Part shown: one piece after another, positions 38,657 through 50,400 of the stretch
Layout: the number at the start of each line of letters is the position of its first letter
How positions within the stretch are numbered: position 1 is the first letter of the stretch
NCBI GenBank assembly: GCA_008921705.1
Contig: VFFE01007127.1
Location: 891,472 to 955,471, forward strand
Length of the DNA: 64,000 nucleotides
Source of the DNA: Burhinus oedicnemus
Taxonomy: Eukaryota > Chordata > Aves > Charadriiformes > Burhinidae
Direction of reading: 5' to 3'
Notes under the pieces: generated by a model
The model's input: the letters and a program-made list of their open reading frames with translations, nothing else
Databases searched by the model: none
Told to the model about the DNA's origin: nothing
Translations under genes and position numbers: made by a program

Positions 38657-39247
38657 ACATTAACGTCTTTAAAGAACATCTCGAATAGGAGTATAATAGG
38701 GGCTTGAGAAAGAGGACACAGTGAAAGGAAGAAACACACATAAATTCTCTGGTCTCTGGACATATATCCAAGGATATGTGGGTGTCTGGTGCAAACGTGT
38801 AGAAATTAGATGGGGAGCTCAGGGTGGAAGGAAAGCGGAGCTGGGATTTCCCAGGGAAGGATTCCTTGGGAAAATGCCTATTAGGTGCAATTCAAGGTCT
38901 TTTGGCAGAATGGGTCTGTGTTAATCAGTGTTTTCACCTTTATTTCGGGTATAAAAGTAAATAAAAAACCTCCTGAATCAGCTAGCTTGAACATTTTAAA
39001 ATAATAAAGATGTCCAGCTTCACCTTGTGTTTGGAAGATGTTTCTGAAAATGAAAGTTAGTTACATGGAGTATTCTGAATCACAGGTTTGTTTGTGTACC
39101 TATGTGTATGTTTATATATAAAGCTTTGCCTGACTTTTTCCACATATTTCTTAAAAGTCTGGTTTAGATAAGTTGTTGTTTTTCTTAATTTCTCTCCTAG
39201 TTCAGGATTAGAAGTATTCCAATGCCTTCATATTTTCCAACACAAAG

Positions 39248-39264
39248 AAAAAAAAAAGAAAAAA
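39248..39264. repeat. A-rich tract
   Basis: A10 and A6 split by one G. Confidence 0.85.
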
Positions 39265-39989
39265 TAGTTTTTTCCTAATTCTAGTGATGGACTTCCCCTC
39301 TTTTTTAGTAGAAATGGAGCAGGACTAATGTATGAGTGTCCTGGGAGCCCCTTGACCCAGCAGCATCCCTCTGCACCCTGGCCAGGAACAGTGAGGGGCG
39401 CTGGGGAATGGGCAGAGGGACAGATTTGCTGGGATGTTCCCTTTGGCAGTTCTTTCTGGCCTTGAAGTGGTGTGGAGAGCAGATCTTTTTTCCACAGTTT
39501 GACCTCGTTGGTCCCATGCGTTCCCCCTTAGAGCATTCACTGCCCACCTCACGCAGGGCATGGCTGAGGTTGTCAGACACCCACGGAAAACGGCTGTTTT
39601 CCTGACCATTGGCACTAGCAGTAGCAGAGTCTGGGATGCTCTTGCACAAAAAATTGGAGTGGAATTAAGAAAAAGAGAAAAAAAGAGTGTCATGCCTGGC
39701 GAAGACCTCTGCAAAAAGGCCTGACATTGGGAAAAAGAGGGAACTAGACACTCCTCACCCATTCAGAGGCCTGAGAAATCAGTCAGGTTTTGAGGAAGAC
39801 CATCACGGCTTGGCCCAGGGCGAAAGTCCCCATTGTGCTTTTAGATAAGGGTGAGCTCTGCTACAGGGGCAGAATCAGAGTAAATCATAATCAGTAAGAT
39901 TTTCTGAATTGCTCCCATCCTCAAAACATTTTCCTCCCCTTCCACTGCTAGAGAAGAAACATCCAGTCATTGCTCTAGCAGGGAAGAAG

Positions 39990-40007
39990 AAAAAAAAAAA
40001 AAAAAAA
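39990..40007. repeat. A18 homopolymer
   Basis: Eighteen A after GGGAAGAAG; no AATAAA within 40 bases upstream. Confidence 0.93.
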
Positions 40008-41965
40008 TGAATGAAAAGCCTTGAAAGCCAGCACACAAACATGCCTTGTAAGGGTGTCTTTATTTAAGCGGATGGGGTAAGGGGGTTGGAATCACTTTTT
40101 GAGGATGAAGAATTCACCGGGGAGGCTGCCATGAAGTCTCACAACGGTCCCCAGCACAACACCGGGGTCTATGTTACCCAACCCGCTGGAGTGCCTCAGA
40201 AAAAAAATAGCTGTTTTTAAAAAGGTGTGCGGTGGGATTTATGGCATTCCAGCATTTAGTCTGGTATGAAACAGATCTTGTTTTTTTACAGTTACAGTCA
40301 AAGAGGAGGGCTGTGGGCTGAGAGTGACAGATGCGCTGCGTACATGAAGATTGTTGCAAGATATTTTCATTTCTAGAAAAAGACCACGAACCAATCGTTG
40401 AACTTAATAATTGAGTACGAAAAGCTGGTTTGTCGTTACAGGGATGCACAAGTGCAGACAGCATTACCAAGGACCCTGCTTCAACCTGTTGGTTGTACAT
40501 TCGGGTGCTACCATACCGTTTACAATTCAGTCAGTTGTGCCACAATAAATGTCCACATTTAATAGGATTAAAAGCAAGAGTGGGAATTAGTCTACTGAAG
40601 AGTAGGAAGAAAAGAAGGAGTATTATTCAGGGAGAAAAAGGATGTAAAATGCCAAAAAAAAAATTAAAGAAACATTACCCTATGCATTACTCTGGATCTT
40701 GGCTACAGCTTGTTGCAAATGCTCCATCACAACTGTTTTTGAAAGGAAAGTAGGTTTTCAGTTAACTATATATATTTTTTCCTAGAGATCCTCTGCTTCC
40801 CTGGGAAAGGCTTGATTTTTTTTCATCCAAACAAAAAGTACGTGGTTCTGCAGCTGAATTTCTATGTTCCTTAAACCACCTACATGCAAATCCCAAGATG
40901 TACAGCCTGCCACCTTTTAGGAAAAAGAATCGCGAGGCATTGCAGGAATTTTAGTCCAAGAAGATGCCCAGTAAAGAGAATGAAAGCATGAGGTATGCAA
41001 TAGAGTAGTGCTGGCATTTTCAAAGCCCAATATTTAGGTCTTGCATCCCTGTCACCTCTCACCAAAAAAACAGGCCTGATTTCTTTCTGCAAAGAAAGAT
41101 TGGATTTTCCCTTATTTTCTTCTAAGTGTTCCATCAGGGACAAATAAAGAAATAAATCCTGATCATTTGTCTGTGGACACCCAGGCCAAGCTTCCAATCG
41201 TTCTGTACCACAGCTGATAAAGTTCTTGCTCATGTATTTATAATTATGGCGTAGACAGAAACATGCACACCCCTTCAATCCCCCACTTAATTTACACAAC
41301 AAACCCCATTATTTAGTTATACCTGAGACACTTAGATGAATTTCTTCTGCTTTCATCTTGGTTTTTAATTCTCAGTGGTACCCTGTGTTAGGAACAGGCC
41401 AACGCTGAGCCGTTCTCTGCTCTCCTCCCCAATGACTTCTGGAGATCTCGTCCATCCTTTCCAAACACACGTGGAGTGGAGGGAGGCTCTGCAGACCTGT
41501 ATGGAGGGTTACCAGGACAAGACCTAGCAGGATGGCTGAAAACCTGACCGAACTAAACTGATTTTTGAGCAAAGTAGAGAAAATGAGAAAACAAGACCGT
41601 AGGCTGATTTTTTTCAGTTAAATCTTTATTTCCTCGATCCTGAAAGAAGAGCATTTCTTCTCACTCATACACAGCAGCTCGCTCAGCCACACAATGTCTG
41701 GTCTCCAGAGCCTGACTGAGGCACGTGTAACACGGACAGCATCTTGGCAGTGCCTCCAGGCAGGAGGTTAATGGAAGTCAGTACCCCAAATACTCTGATT
41801 TTCATTTACGCTGCAAAACTTGTTTGCATCACCCTACAAACCCTCAGAGTCCCTCCATGGGAAGAAATACGCAAAGTCAGAAGCAACACCAACTGCTCAG
41901 TGCCTCTCCTTCATTGATTGCTGGACGTTTTGGATCAAGCACTGGTACTGGTACAGTGCTCAATC

Positions 41966-42175
41966 AGTTCTTCTCCAAAAGGGTTATCAAGCACTGGAAC
42001 AGGCTGCCCAGGGAAGTGGTGGAATCACCATCCCTAGAGGTATTTAAAAGACGTGTAGATGTGGTGCTGAGGGACATGATTTAGTGGTAACTTGACAGTG
42101 CTGGGTTAATGGTTGGACCTGATGGTCTTAAAGGTCTCTTCCAACCAAAGCAGTTCAATGATTCTGTGATTCTAC
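41966..42175 (+). mobile_element. CR1 LINE 3' end with ORF2 C-terminal remnant
   Basis: The sequence translates as [20 protein letters not shown] followed by [15 protein letters not shown], which is the C-terminal tail of CR1 ORF2 (reverse transcriptase protein). The 3'UTR follows with GGACCTGATGGTCTTAAAGG and ends in TTCAATGATTCTGTGATTCT. It is a 5'-truncated, non-functional copy on the + strand. The left boundary is where recognisable CR1 begins. Confidence 0.93.
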
Positions 42176-42179
42176 AGCA

Positions 42180-43170
42180 AGCAGTTTGGTGCAGGGAGTT
42201 TCTTTGCAGCTCGTACCACTGCACGCTGCTGGCCCGTGACTGGGTGCACCATTCCTGCTGCTGCAGCTCCTAATTCCTAAATCCCCCTGTGGTTTCAGGC
42301 TAGTGCAATTAGCTCGGAAATATTTCCTGAACAGGACAATGCACGGATCAGAGGAGGGTTTGTTTTGGCTCCTGCTGTCAGGTTCACAGCGTCCAGCACA
42401 TTCATCGTGAGCGGCACCGTGGCCTCTTGTGGTGCAGACCCAAATTCTGAGCTGAAAATTGCCACCGGCATGCAGGAACAACAGCGAACCTTACTGTTTG
42501 CTTCTTGGAAATGTGAAAATGAGTAAAAGAGCAGGAGAGATGAAGACAGATTGAGAGATGACAGGGAACAGAAGGTGAGGAAGGAGCCGGCGTGCCGCTG
42601 GCTGGCTCGTTACCCTCGCAGCTAAAGAAACTTTTGAGTTAAAGCTCTGCACCTCTCCTCCGTGGCCTGGATTTTGGGAGACAGGCTCTGCCTGGAGTTA
42701 CAGTGGTGCAAATGGGATGTAACTCCATCAAAGCAGGAGCCTCAGCAGGATGGCCTCATATGCGCAGCAGTGTAAACACAACCACCATTTGCCCCAGACA
42801 TTTTTTATCAGTGTACGAACTCCTTATTCAGTCTTTCTAAATGTCCCGGTGCCCTGATGTAACTGGTTATGAAAATGAAGTGTGTCTGGCACAGCTGGAG
42901 CTGGAGAGCTAAATTATCATCTGGCACCTCACAGCAGAAATCCGGTGCCTTGAAAGCAGCCAGGTTTCTGCTACGCTGTAAAACACAGAAAAGAGCCTGT
43001 GCTTCTCCTGCCTTAGACTGCCTCCCCCGTCTCCTACTGCTCAGCCTCACTTTATTGTGACTCCCTAAATCCCAGCGCAGATCATGCAATCAGGGCATTG
43101 TCTGCAGAAAGGTATTTGTTTAGATTAAGTCTTTTAAAAATAATGGTGACAAAGGAATACATATTAAACA
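42180..43170. other. Intergenic, no gene seen
   Basis: Sequence between the CR1 tail and the probable LTR; nothing recognised. Confidence 0.6.
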
Positions 43171-43179
43171 AGGAAAATC

Positions 43180-43745
43180 TTAATTGACCTAACCAAACCG
43201 TTTGCTAAATTCCTTAGCAGATGTAGCACTGTATGTATAATAGAAATAAGTATATAATGTTTACTGTAACATAAGAAAATTAATATAGTGGGGTAATGAT
43301 AGCAATTAATCTTGTATTATACTAGCTAGTAAATTTACAGTGTGTGGAGAGAAGATAATATGCTATTTTAACATCAAGTGTCCTTATGAGATATTAGTGA
43401 AGTGAAGCTGTGATGAACCAAGCATTTTTCTACACATTTGTGAATTCTGAAAGTGATGCATTAGGTGGTCTTAATGTTGCTGTCAAGGTCAAAGCAATAT
43501 GAATGTAATCTTAACAGGGAGAATGAGGCCACGCTAAGTGTATCATACGGGATGCAAGACTGCTTAGGTAATAAATTAGTATGTAAATCGGGGTAGTTTT
43601 AGGAGATAAAAGGGCATATTCGAGGGGCGTACTTCAGGAGCTGTTCTCCCAAGATAAGGTCACCAACAACCGCCATGGTCCTCTTGCTGTCAAATCAGCA
43701 TGTAACAGAAGTTATGAAAGATTTTGCTCTGTTAGAATACTTACA
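43180..43745 (+). mobile_element. Probable solo LTR of an endogenous retrovirus
   Basis: The segment has LTR-like layout: an AT-rich left part, then TAAATCGGGGTAGTTTTAGG, a TATA-like GATAAAAGGGC near 43605-43615, and a GC-richer R/U5-like part with GAGGGGCGTACTTCAGGAGC and GGTCACCAACAACCGCCATG. The order and wording resemble avian ERV LTRs that I remember. No internal gag or pol coding flanks it, so it would be a solo LTR. Exact ends and target-site duplications are not clear; TGTAACATAAG at about 43267 is one possible start. Family is unassigned. Confidence 0.4.
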
Positions 43746-43749
43746 TGCT

Positions 43750-46430
43750 CCAGAGCACAGCAGGTACTGAACTTATGCCCTGTCTGCCCTTTCTTTATTG
43801 CTTTTATTCCAACAGATCTAATAATTTCATGTGGCTATTGAGAAAAAGTGGTATTTCACTGGCCTGTGTTTTCTACGAACCAACAGTGGAACAGGATATA
43901 CTCCAGAACTGGACCGTGCACTTGTATTTAGGGATTGTTATGGAGTACCATTTCTTCAGCCCAAAAAATTGCTATAAGAATAAAAATAAAAAACCCCACC
44001 CGACTTCCAAAACAAAGAACCCGGCTTATTGCATCTCCTTTGTTCAGCTCTCCTGCACAATGTGTTGTCTGGAAATGGAAGTATAACCTAGCTGCAGTGA
44101 TGAGATTTCCAGCTTTGCTCAATCGAAAGGCACAAATCTCATTTGCAGGCTGTCAGTTACAAAGCCCAAATCTTTTCAAGGCTACACAACAGTGCTAACA
44201 AGTGGAGGTGGGCAAACTAGAAAAGGCAGTATTTTCTTGTGAAAAAGGAATCCCAATACCTGCCTATATAGAGCAACGTATAGTCAATACTCCCAGGGAA
44301 GGGAACCTATTTAGGACCAGTCCTTAAAGCATTTAATCTTGCATTTGATCATTTCTGTGTCTAGCTACAGTTAGAGCATAATTAAAAAGCAAGATGAAGG
44401 TGAAAATGAGTGACTGAAGAAACTAATGAAAGTTGGGTTTTTTTAATAAGAATTGGACCTTTTTCATCTAATGTGAGGTCTAACCTATGGCACTTGCCCC
44501 ATCACTGGTAAAACATAAGCTTTGTACTGCTGGGACAGCTTGCCTCCTGGAAACATCTCCATCCCTTCTCTGCCTTTCCCCAGAGCTTAGGTGACTGCTA
44601 GGACTATCTGCATGGTCTTTTTAAGAGCTAGTTAGGACAGGTGAAACCTATTCTCTGCAGGTATAAATAATTCCACCTCTAATAAAGCTCTCTCTGATCT
44701 CCTAGAAAATCAAAACTTTTCTTTTGTGCTTTAACTTTTCTTTTTCCCCAAGACACCTAGCAAATGAGGAGAGGGAAACAACAGCAATTCTGTAAAATAT
44801 CAAGGATTTGGTATGGTAAAATTGTTCTTTGCTGGTTTATTTTGGGATTTCCTTTTTAGGATTCTACCTGCAACCAGGAAGCCTGTCTGGAAACAAACCC
44901 TGTTTGTTATTTCTTTACATGGGAGAATCAGCTGTATTTATCTCCCAGCTTTTTTTAGCAGGCTAATTTAGTTTTGGAGAAAGTTCAGGTTGTTTCTTTG
45001 TATCATTCTAAAAAAGGGTGCCAGTCTTTAATTTCTTCATTTTAAAATCTAACACTGTGTTACCTTGGAGTAGGTTTCTCTGTTACTCCCCACAGCTGCA
45101 AAGGAACGTTATAGATATGAAATTGTTCTGGGCAGGAGCTGGGAAAGAAAAGCTGGCCAGGAATATAAATTACTGTTCTTTTCATTCGTACTGAGTTTGC
45201 AGTTATTCTGGCATAAAACTAGAGTAAAACCACTCTTAGTAGAGGATTTACACCATTGACTTAAGGGAGATTGTTTTGTGTTCACAATCCTGGATCCAAT
45301 GGAGGTAGAGTAACAGCAATAAAAGCACCATAAGGACATCAATAAAAATAAGCAGAATCTGGCCCCTTAGAAGCACCTTTTAGCCAAGCTGGAGCCCTAA
45401 GCCATGGCGCTGTGCAGTAAGCAAGGTGAACGTGAGGCCAGCCCGAGAGCAAAGGCAGTAGTGTCTTCCTTGCTGGGAGCTGTTGCTCATGAGCCTGTGA
45501 TGGTGGGAAACCACTGCCCGGGGTGAGGCCAAGGCTCCTCTCTCAATACATATAATGTGGTTTTCTAATCCTTGCTCTGAGGTGTCAGTGGGACTTTCCA
45601 GGAGTGTCCTCTTTTTGGGTTTCAGAGACCAGCTTCTAGATGGGTGGCCCCTTGAGTATGAAGAAGTCAAGGATTCCCCGCGCTCACACATTGACTTTTT
45701 CACTTGGCAGAGGTGGAACTCGCAGAGTAGATGCTCCTCTGACTCATACAGGTGTAAATAAGGATTTCCTCCAAGGAAAGCTGGACGTTACACCTACCTG
45801 CCTTGCTGGAGCTGCTGGAGTCACTGCTGATTCACGCTGGGAAAACTTGGCTCCCTGACTCCGACCACTGGACCACACAGTCCACTCCCTTCCCCTCTCT
45901 ATAATTCACACACAGTTACACACTTGTAAGGATGATATATGCTTTCAGCAGATGTTCCCTGTGCCCGTATGATGAATACGCATCCAGAGTATTGCACTAC
46001 GTAATCAGTGCCAGCAGAGAAATGGTCTGGTGGGCTCAGATCTCAAAGGGTTGACCCATGCAGACAAGAAAAGCCCTTGCCTGGGGATCCTGAGGCATGA
46101 TCCCAAAATAGAGGCAGTCAGATGCATTGATGGCAGCAGGAGTTTTCAGGGAGTTTTCTGTGATCTGAAGTCTAATAGTTCAAACCATGGAAAAAAAATT
46201 TAAAAAATCCCATTTAGACATGACACAGCTGGTTTAGAGGAAAAAAGCTTTTTTCCCCACAATAATTTTTACCCAAAATTTCAAGAGAAGTTTGCCAAAC
46301 TTTTCTTTTCACATTATTCAGTGTATCCAGCTGGGAAGGGAACAGACAAAGGCTGGATTGTGATGCCAAGTGTTGGTTAAAGCTAGACCCCTCCTCAGGT
46401 CCAAAGGGGACCTGAAAGAGGACGTATTGC
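43750..46430. other. Intergenic, no gene seen
   Basis: Nothing beyond short chance frames. Confidence 0.6.
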
Positions 46431-46437
46431 CAGGACA

Positions 46438-46918
46438 CAGTTCTTCTGAGATTCCTGGGCTGAATTTCAAAGACATAAAAGAAAACTTGGAAATAAATGT
46501 AACATTTTGGATAGCTACCAGGATCAAAAGAAACTCCCAGCTGATAGGGTTCCTCTATAGCTACTATCAAACATAAGTAGCTGCTACCCACATAGTACTT
46601 TTAAAATCTGTGGGAACAGCAAATGAATATGTAAAAAATGTATCTTTTTGTGTGTTGTAGAAATTTCCCATTGAGACCTATCACTAAGCCATCCAAACTG
46701 TATCCATATAAAATAGACGAAGCTGTCAGTGAATTTAATGGAATCTCTGCTTTTTTATTCTGCTGGGTTATATAAAACTCTGCTTAGATCATTTTTCTTG
46801 GAGTGTAGAAAGGAGAGGAAGTGGTTGCTTTGTATTTTGCTCTGTTCTTAGTCTGTGTTGCTTGAGAAGAATGGTTCAGTAATTGCTAAATGTTTTCAGC
46901 TATTTTTCTCCTTTTCCT
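46438..46918. repeat. Left copy of 481-bp perfect duplication at gap
   Basis: It begins CAGTTCTTCTGAGATTCCTG and runs to the first N at 46919. It is identical base for base to 46961-47441 (offset 523). An open frame of 68 codons (46370-46576) crosses its left edge and has no coding character. Confidence 0.97.
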
Positions 46919-46960
46919 NNNNNNNNNNNNNNNNNNNNNNNNNNNNNNNNNNNNNNNNNN
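46919..46960. other. Assembly gap, 42 N
   Basis: A run of 42 unknown bases. The flanks are identical copies, so the two contig ends overlap in reality and the gap probably has no real content. Open frames that cross the Ns are artefacts. Confidence 1.
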
Positions 46961-47441
46961 CAGTTCTTCTGAGATTCCTGGGCTGAATTTCAAAGACATA
47001 AAAGAAAACTTGGAAATAAATGTAACATTTTGGATAGCTACCAGGATCAAAAGAAACTCCCAGCTGATAGGGTTCCTCTATAGCTACTATCAAACATAAG
47101 TAGCTGCTACCCACATAGTACTTTTAAAATCTGTGGGAACAGCAAATGAATATGTAAAAAATGTATCTTTTTGTGTGTTGTAGAAATTTCCCATTGAGAC
47201 CTATCACTAAGCCATCCAAACTGTATCCATATAAAATAGACGAAGCTGTCAGTGAATTTAATGGAATCTCTGCTTTTTTATTCTGCTGGGTTATATAAAA
47301 CTCTGCTTAGATCATTTTTCTTGGAGTGTAGAAAGGAGAGGAAGTGGTTGCTTTGTATTTTGCTCTGTTCTTAGTCTGTGTTGCTTGAGAAGAATGGTTC
47401 AGTAATTGCTAAATGTTTTCAGCTATTTTTCTCCTTTTCCT
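46961..47441. repeat. Right copy of 481-bp perfect duplication at gap
   Basis: Starts at the first base after the Ns and matches the left copy exactly up to the base where the left contig ends (CTTTTCCT), then continues into unique sequence (GCACTGGAATC). Confidence 0.97.
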
Positions 47442-47444
47442 GCA

Positions 47445-50400
47445 CTGGAATCTTATAAAATATCCAATCAACTCTATAGTTCAATAACTACATTGAGAAG
47501 CTATTGCAGAAATTTCTTTCGTACATTTTAAAGAACTTCTGATCAAAATTTTAAAATTATTGTACATTCCACTTATGGTGATGAAAGTCCCTGTGATAAT
47601 TATGGTTGGGGTTTTTAACCCAAGGTTGGTTTCAATGAAGTATTGCTTATATTTCTGCTTCTGCATCTCTTCTCTAGCCGAGATGTGAATCTAAGCTGAA
47701 ATGCCCACTTTGCCTGGCTCCAGATGGAGTTTGTCTGAACAGGACCTGTCCCAAGATTCACCATCAAATTATATTTTCTTCCATATTGACATTCCTATTT
47801 TAGGTGAGCACACTAAAATGTCATGGATAAAGCTACCAATGTGGTGACTAAATGCTCAGGAGACGTCTCACAGAATTATTGACTCTGCTGAGAAACTCCC
47901 ACTGGAGTAAAATTGCTCAACTGTTGGGCCAGATAATTTCACCCAAATTAATAGTTTTGCAGGCAGCAAAGCATCTTCACTCTTGAATGAGTGCCAGGGT
48001 GGCCTTTATCTTTCTAACTGATGTGGAACCCAGTCAGCATAGTTGGCAGTCTCCAGCCCAGGGAGAGTGGCACTTTCAGCCATTTCACTAAAACTGAGTT
48101 TCCTTGCAGGATTTTGCAGTGGGGCATTGATGTCAGAGTTGCAGGATGACAGATGGGTGCAACTCAAGGTGAGGATCTTCTGCAAGGAGAACAAAGAAGG
48201 GCTCTTTGTGCAAACCACAGAGCTCCAACCACTCTATTCAAAAGCAATTCAAAAATCCCATTCAAAGTCCTCATTAACTCAGCGGGAGCCTGGTCTGACC
48301 AAGAATTTTAAGCTTAGACCCTTAATAAGGACGGTCACAAGGGGATAGAGGCAGCAGGATATATTCCATTTTTTTCTAACCAGGATGAAATTAATCTCTA
48401 TGCAGAAAATCAGCTTAAGGACTCTACCCTACTTAAATTCCTGCAAGGCCTCTGTAGTTCACTTGAGTAATCATTGATTGGATTCTTAAGAGATACAGAG
48501 AAGCTCTAGCTAATTACAGTACATCTGTGAATAACTGCATTTTTGGTCCTTAGGCAGTTCTGAAATTTGGAAAAAAAAAAAAGCAACCTGAAATGAAAGT
48601 ATTCAAAAATGTGGTGTCTTGAAAAATAAGACTGTCAAAATCTGGTCAAGTGAAACATTTTGATTTGATTGCTACAGGTTTTTTTACCATATATAACACT
48701 GAAACATATTTCGAGGTCAAATGTTTTTTCAACCTAAGAAGGTGAAACATTTCATTTTGAAAATGGCAAAACAAAATGTTCCCATTTTTATACTATAATT
48801 TGTGGGCAGAGGATTTTTTTTAAAAACTCCACAAAGTTTTAATACATTCTTGTAGGTTTCCAGCCGATCCTCATCCAAGTTTTGGGGTTCAAAAGTTTGG
48901 CTCAGACTTCAACTTTCTGTACCCGCGACACAAAGTCCTTTCCCTGGGCTAAAGCTACAGATGAAGCACCTGCACAAGAGGGTCTGTCTCTATAGGTGGT
49001 TATATTGGACATATATGGGGAAAATGGATTGTTCTCATTCTGGCAGAAAAGATGAATGTTTGTGTGATCTATGCACACAAACTGCAGCAATGTTTTAAGA
49101 TCAATGGTACTGAGGACAGTCACAAGAAAAGACTGTTTGCAACCCCGTAAGATTGATGCTTCCGTTCAGGAATGGCTGAAAAACACTGGAAAGATTTCTC
49201 TCTACTGTCTTAAAAATGCTCCCAGCCAGCTCCAAAGCCATCTGAGCCGACAAATGGATCAGTTGTACTACGGTGACATCAAGAGGCCACTGCTGTGCTG
49301 AAGACACAACTGCTCTGTAAAGTTTATTGTCTCCCGGGAGCAAGCAGGAGATTGAGGAGAGCAGTAACTTGCTCAAGGACATCTCTGTGGTCAGGGCACA
49401 GCTGAGATATGACCGAGACGTTCCAGGTCCCAACCCTGAACTCTGCAGCAGACGCTGCTTTGCCTGCATCTATGGCAGATTTTTGAGGCTATGGAACAAG
49501 CGGCAGAGCCGAGATTGGGGTTTTTTTGAAAAAATCACCCAGAAGCTTCAATTTTCTGGGTACCCCAGAGGACGGTTCATGACCTGTTGTGGGGGATCCA
49601 CCTGAGAGCCGCCTGCAAGGCTGGGACTAGAGGCATGGATCTGGAGTCAGGCATGCCCAGATCGGGCGAGGCAGAGCAGGGGTCCTGCAATCTTCAAAAA
49701 ATGCCTTCACACGGAGCTTTCTGAGAAAAACATGAGGATGTTGCTTCTGCAAACTGCGCTATAGTCACCAAATGGTGGTTCTTTCTATTTCCTGGGAGAT
49801 GAGAGAGGTGATAGGTCAAGGACCGATCGGCAAGGTCTGTTCCTTCTCTGCGCTGCTCCTCATGTAGCAAAATTCCCCCACTCCACTGTCCATCCCTGCC
49901 ATCTCTCCACCTCCTGAAGCTCCTTGCACAGGGGACAGTAGCTGCACCATGCAAACACACTTTTTCATTGTAGTATTGCTAAATCTCTTGTGCTGAAGCA
50001 CCGTGGCCTCTGCCCTCCTCCATGCCTTGGGATGCAGGAGAGGGTCTGGCTCTCAGTCCTGCTGATCCCTGCCTGGCACCAGCCAAGATCCTCCTCTGTC
50101 ATGGGACATCTGGGCATTTTGACAGAACAACTTCTCCCACTCACAGGAACGTGCTCCAGGAGGTCCAGCTCGGGTTGAATGCTCAGTATGTAGGTCTGAG
50201 AGATAGCCTGGTGCCTCTCACCTCCATGTGTGCTTGTGGGGAAGGAATGGCTTGCATCACTTTCCTGCCAAGCAAAGGTTTGATCTCATGGCTAAATAGC
50301 AGAAGCAATACCAAAGGCCAAGAACTTCATAATTATTTACTGTGAGGTTGCTCATTTGAGAGATAATTTAATTATAATCATAGTGTTTATCCAAGAAAAT

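Larger units (their letters stand above)
37770..41960. other. Intergenic, no gene seen
   Basis: Contains the compound microsatellite and poly-A tracts; no coding signal. Confidence 0.6.

Noticed and set aside
46890..47114. ORFs spanning the N gap
   Set aside because: They exist only because Ns are read as unknown residues, and their halves repeat the left copy.
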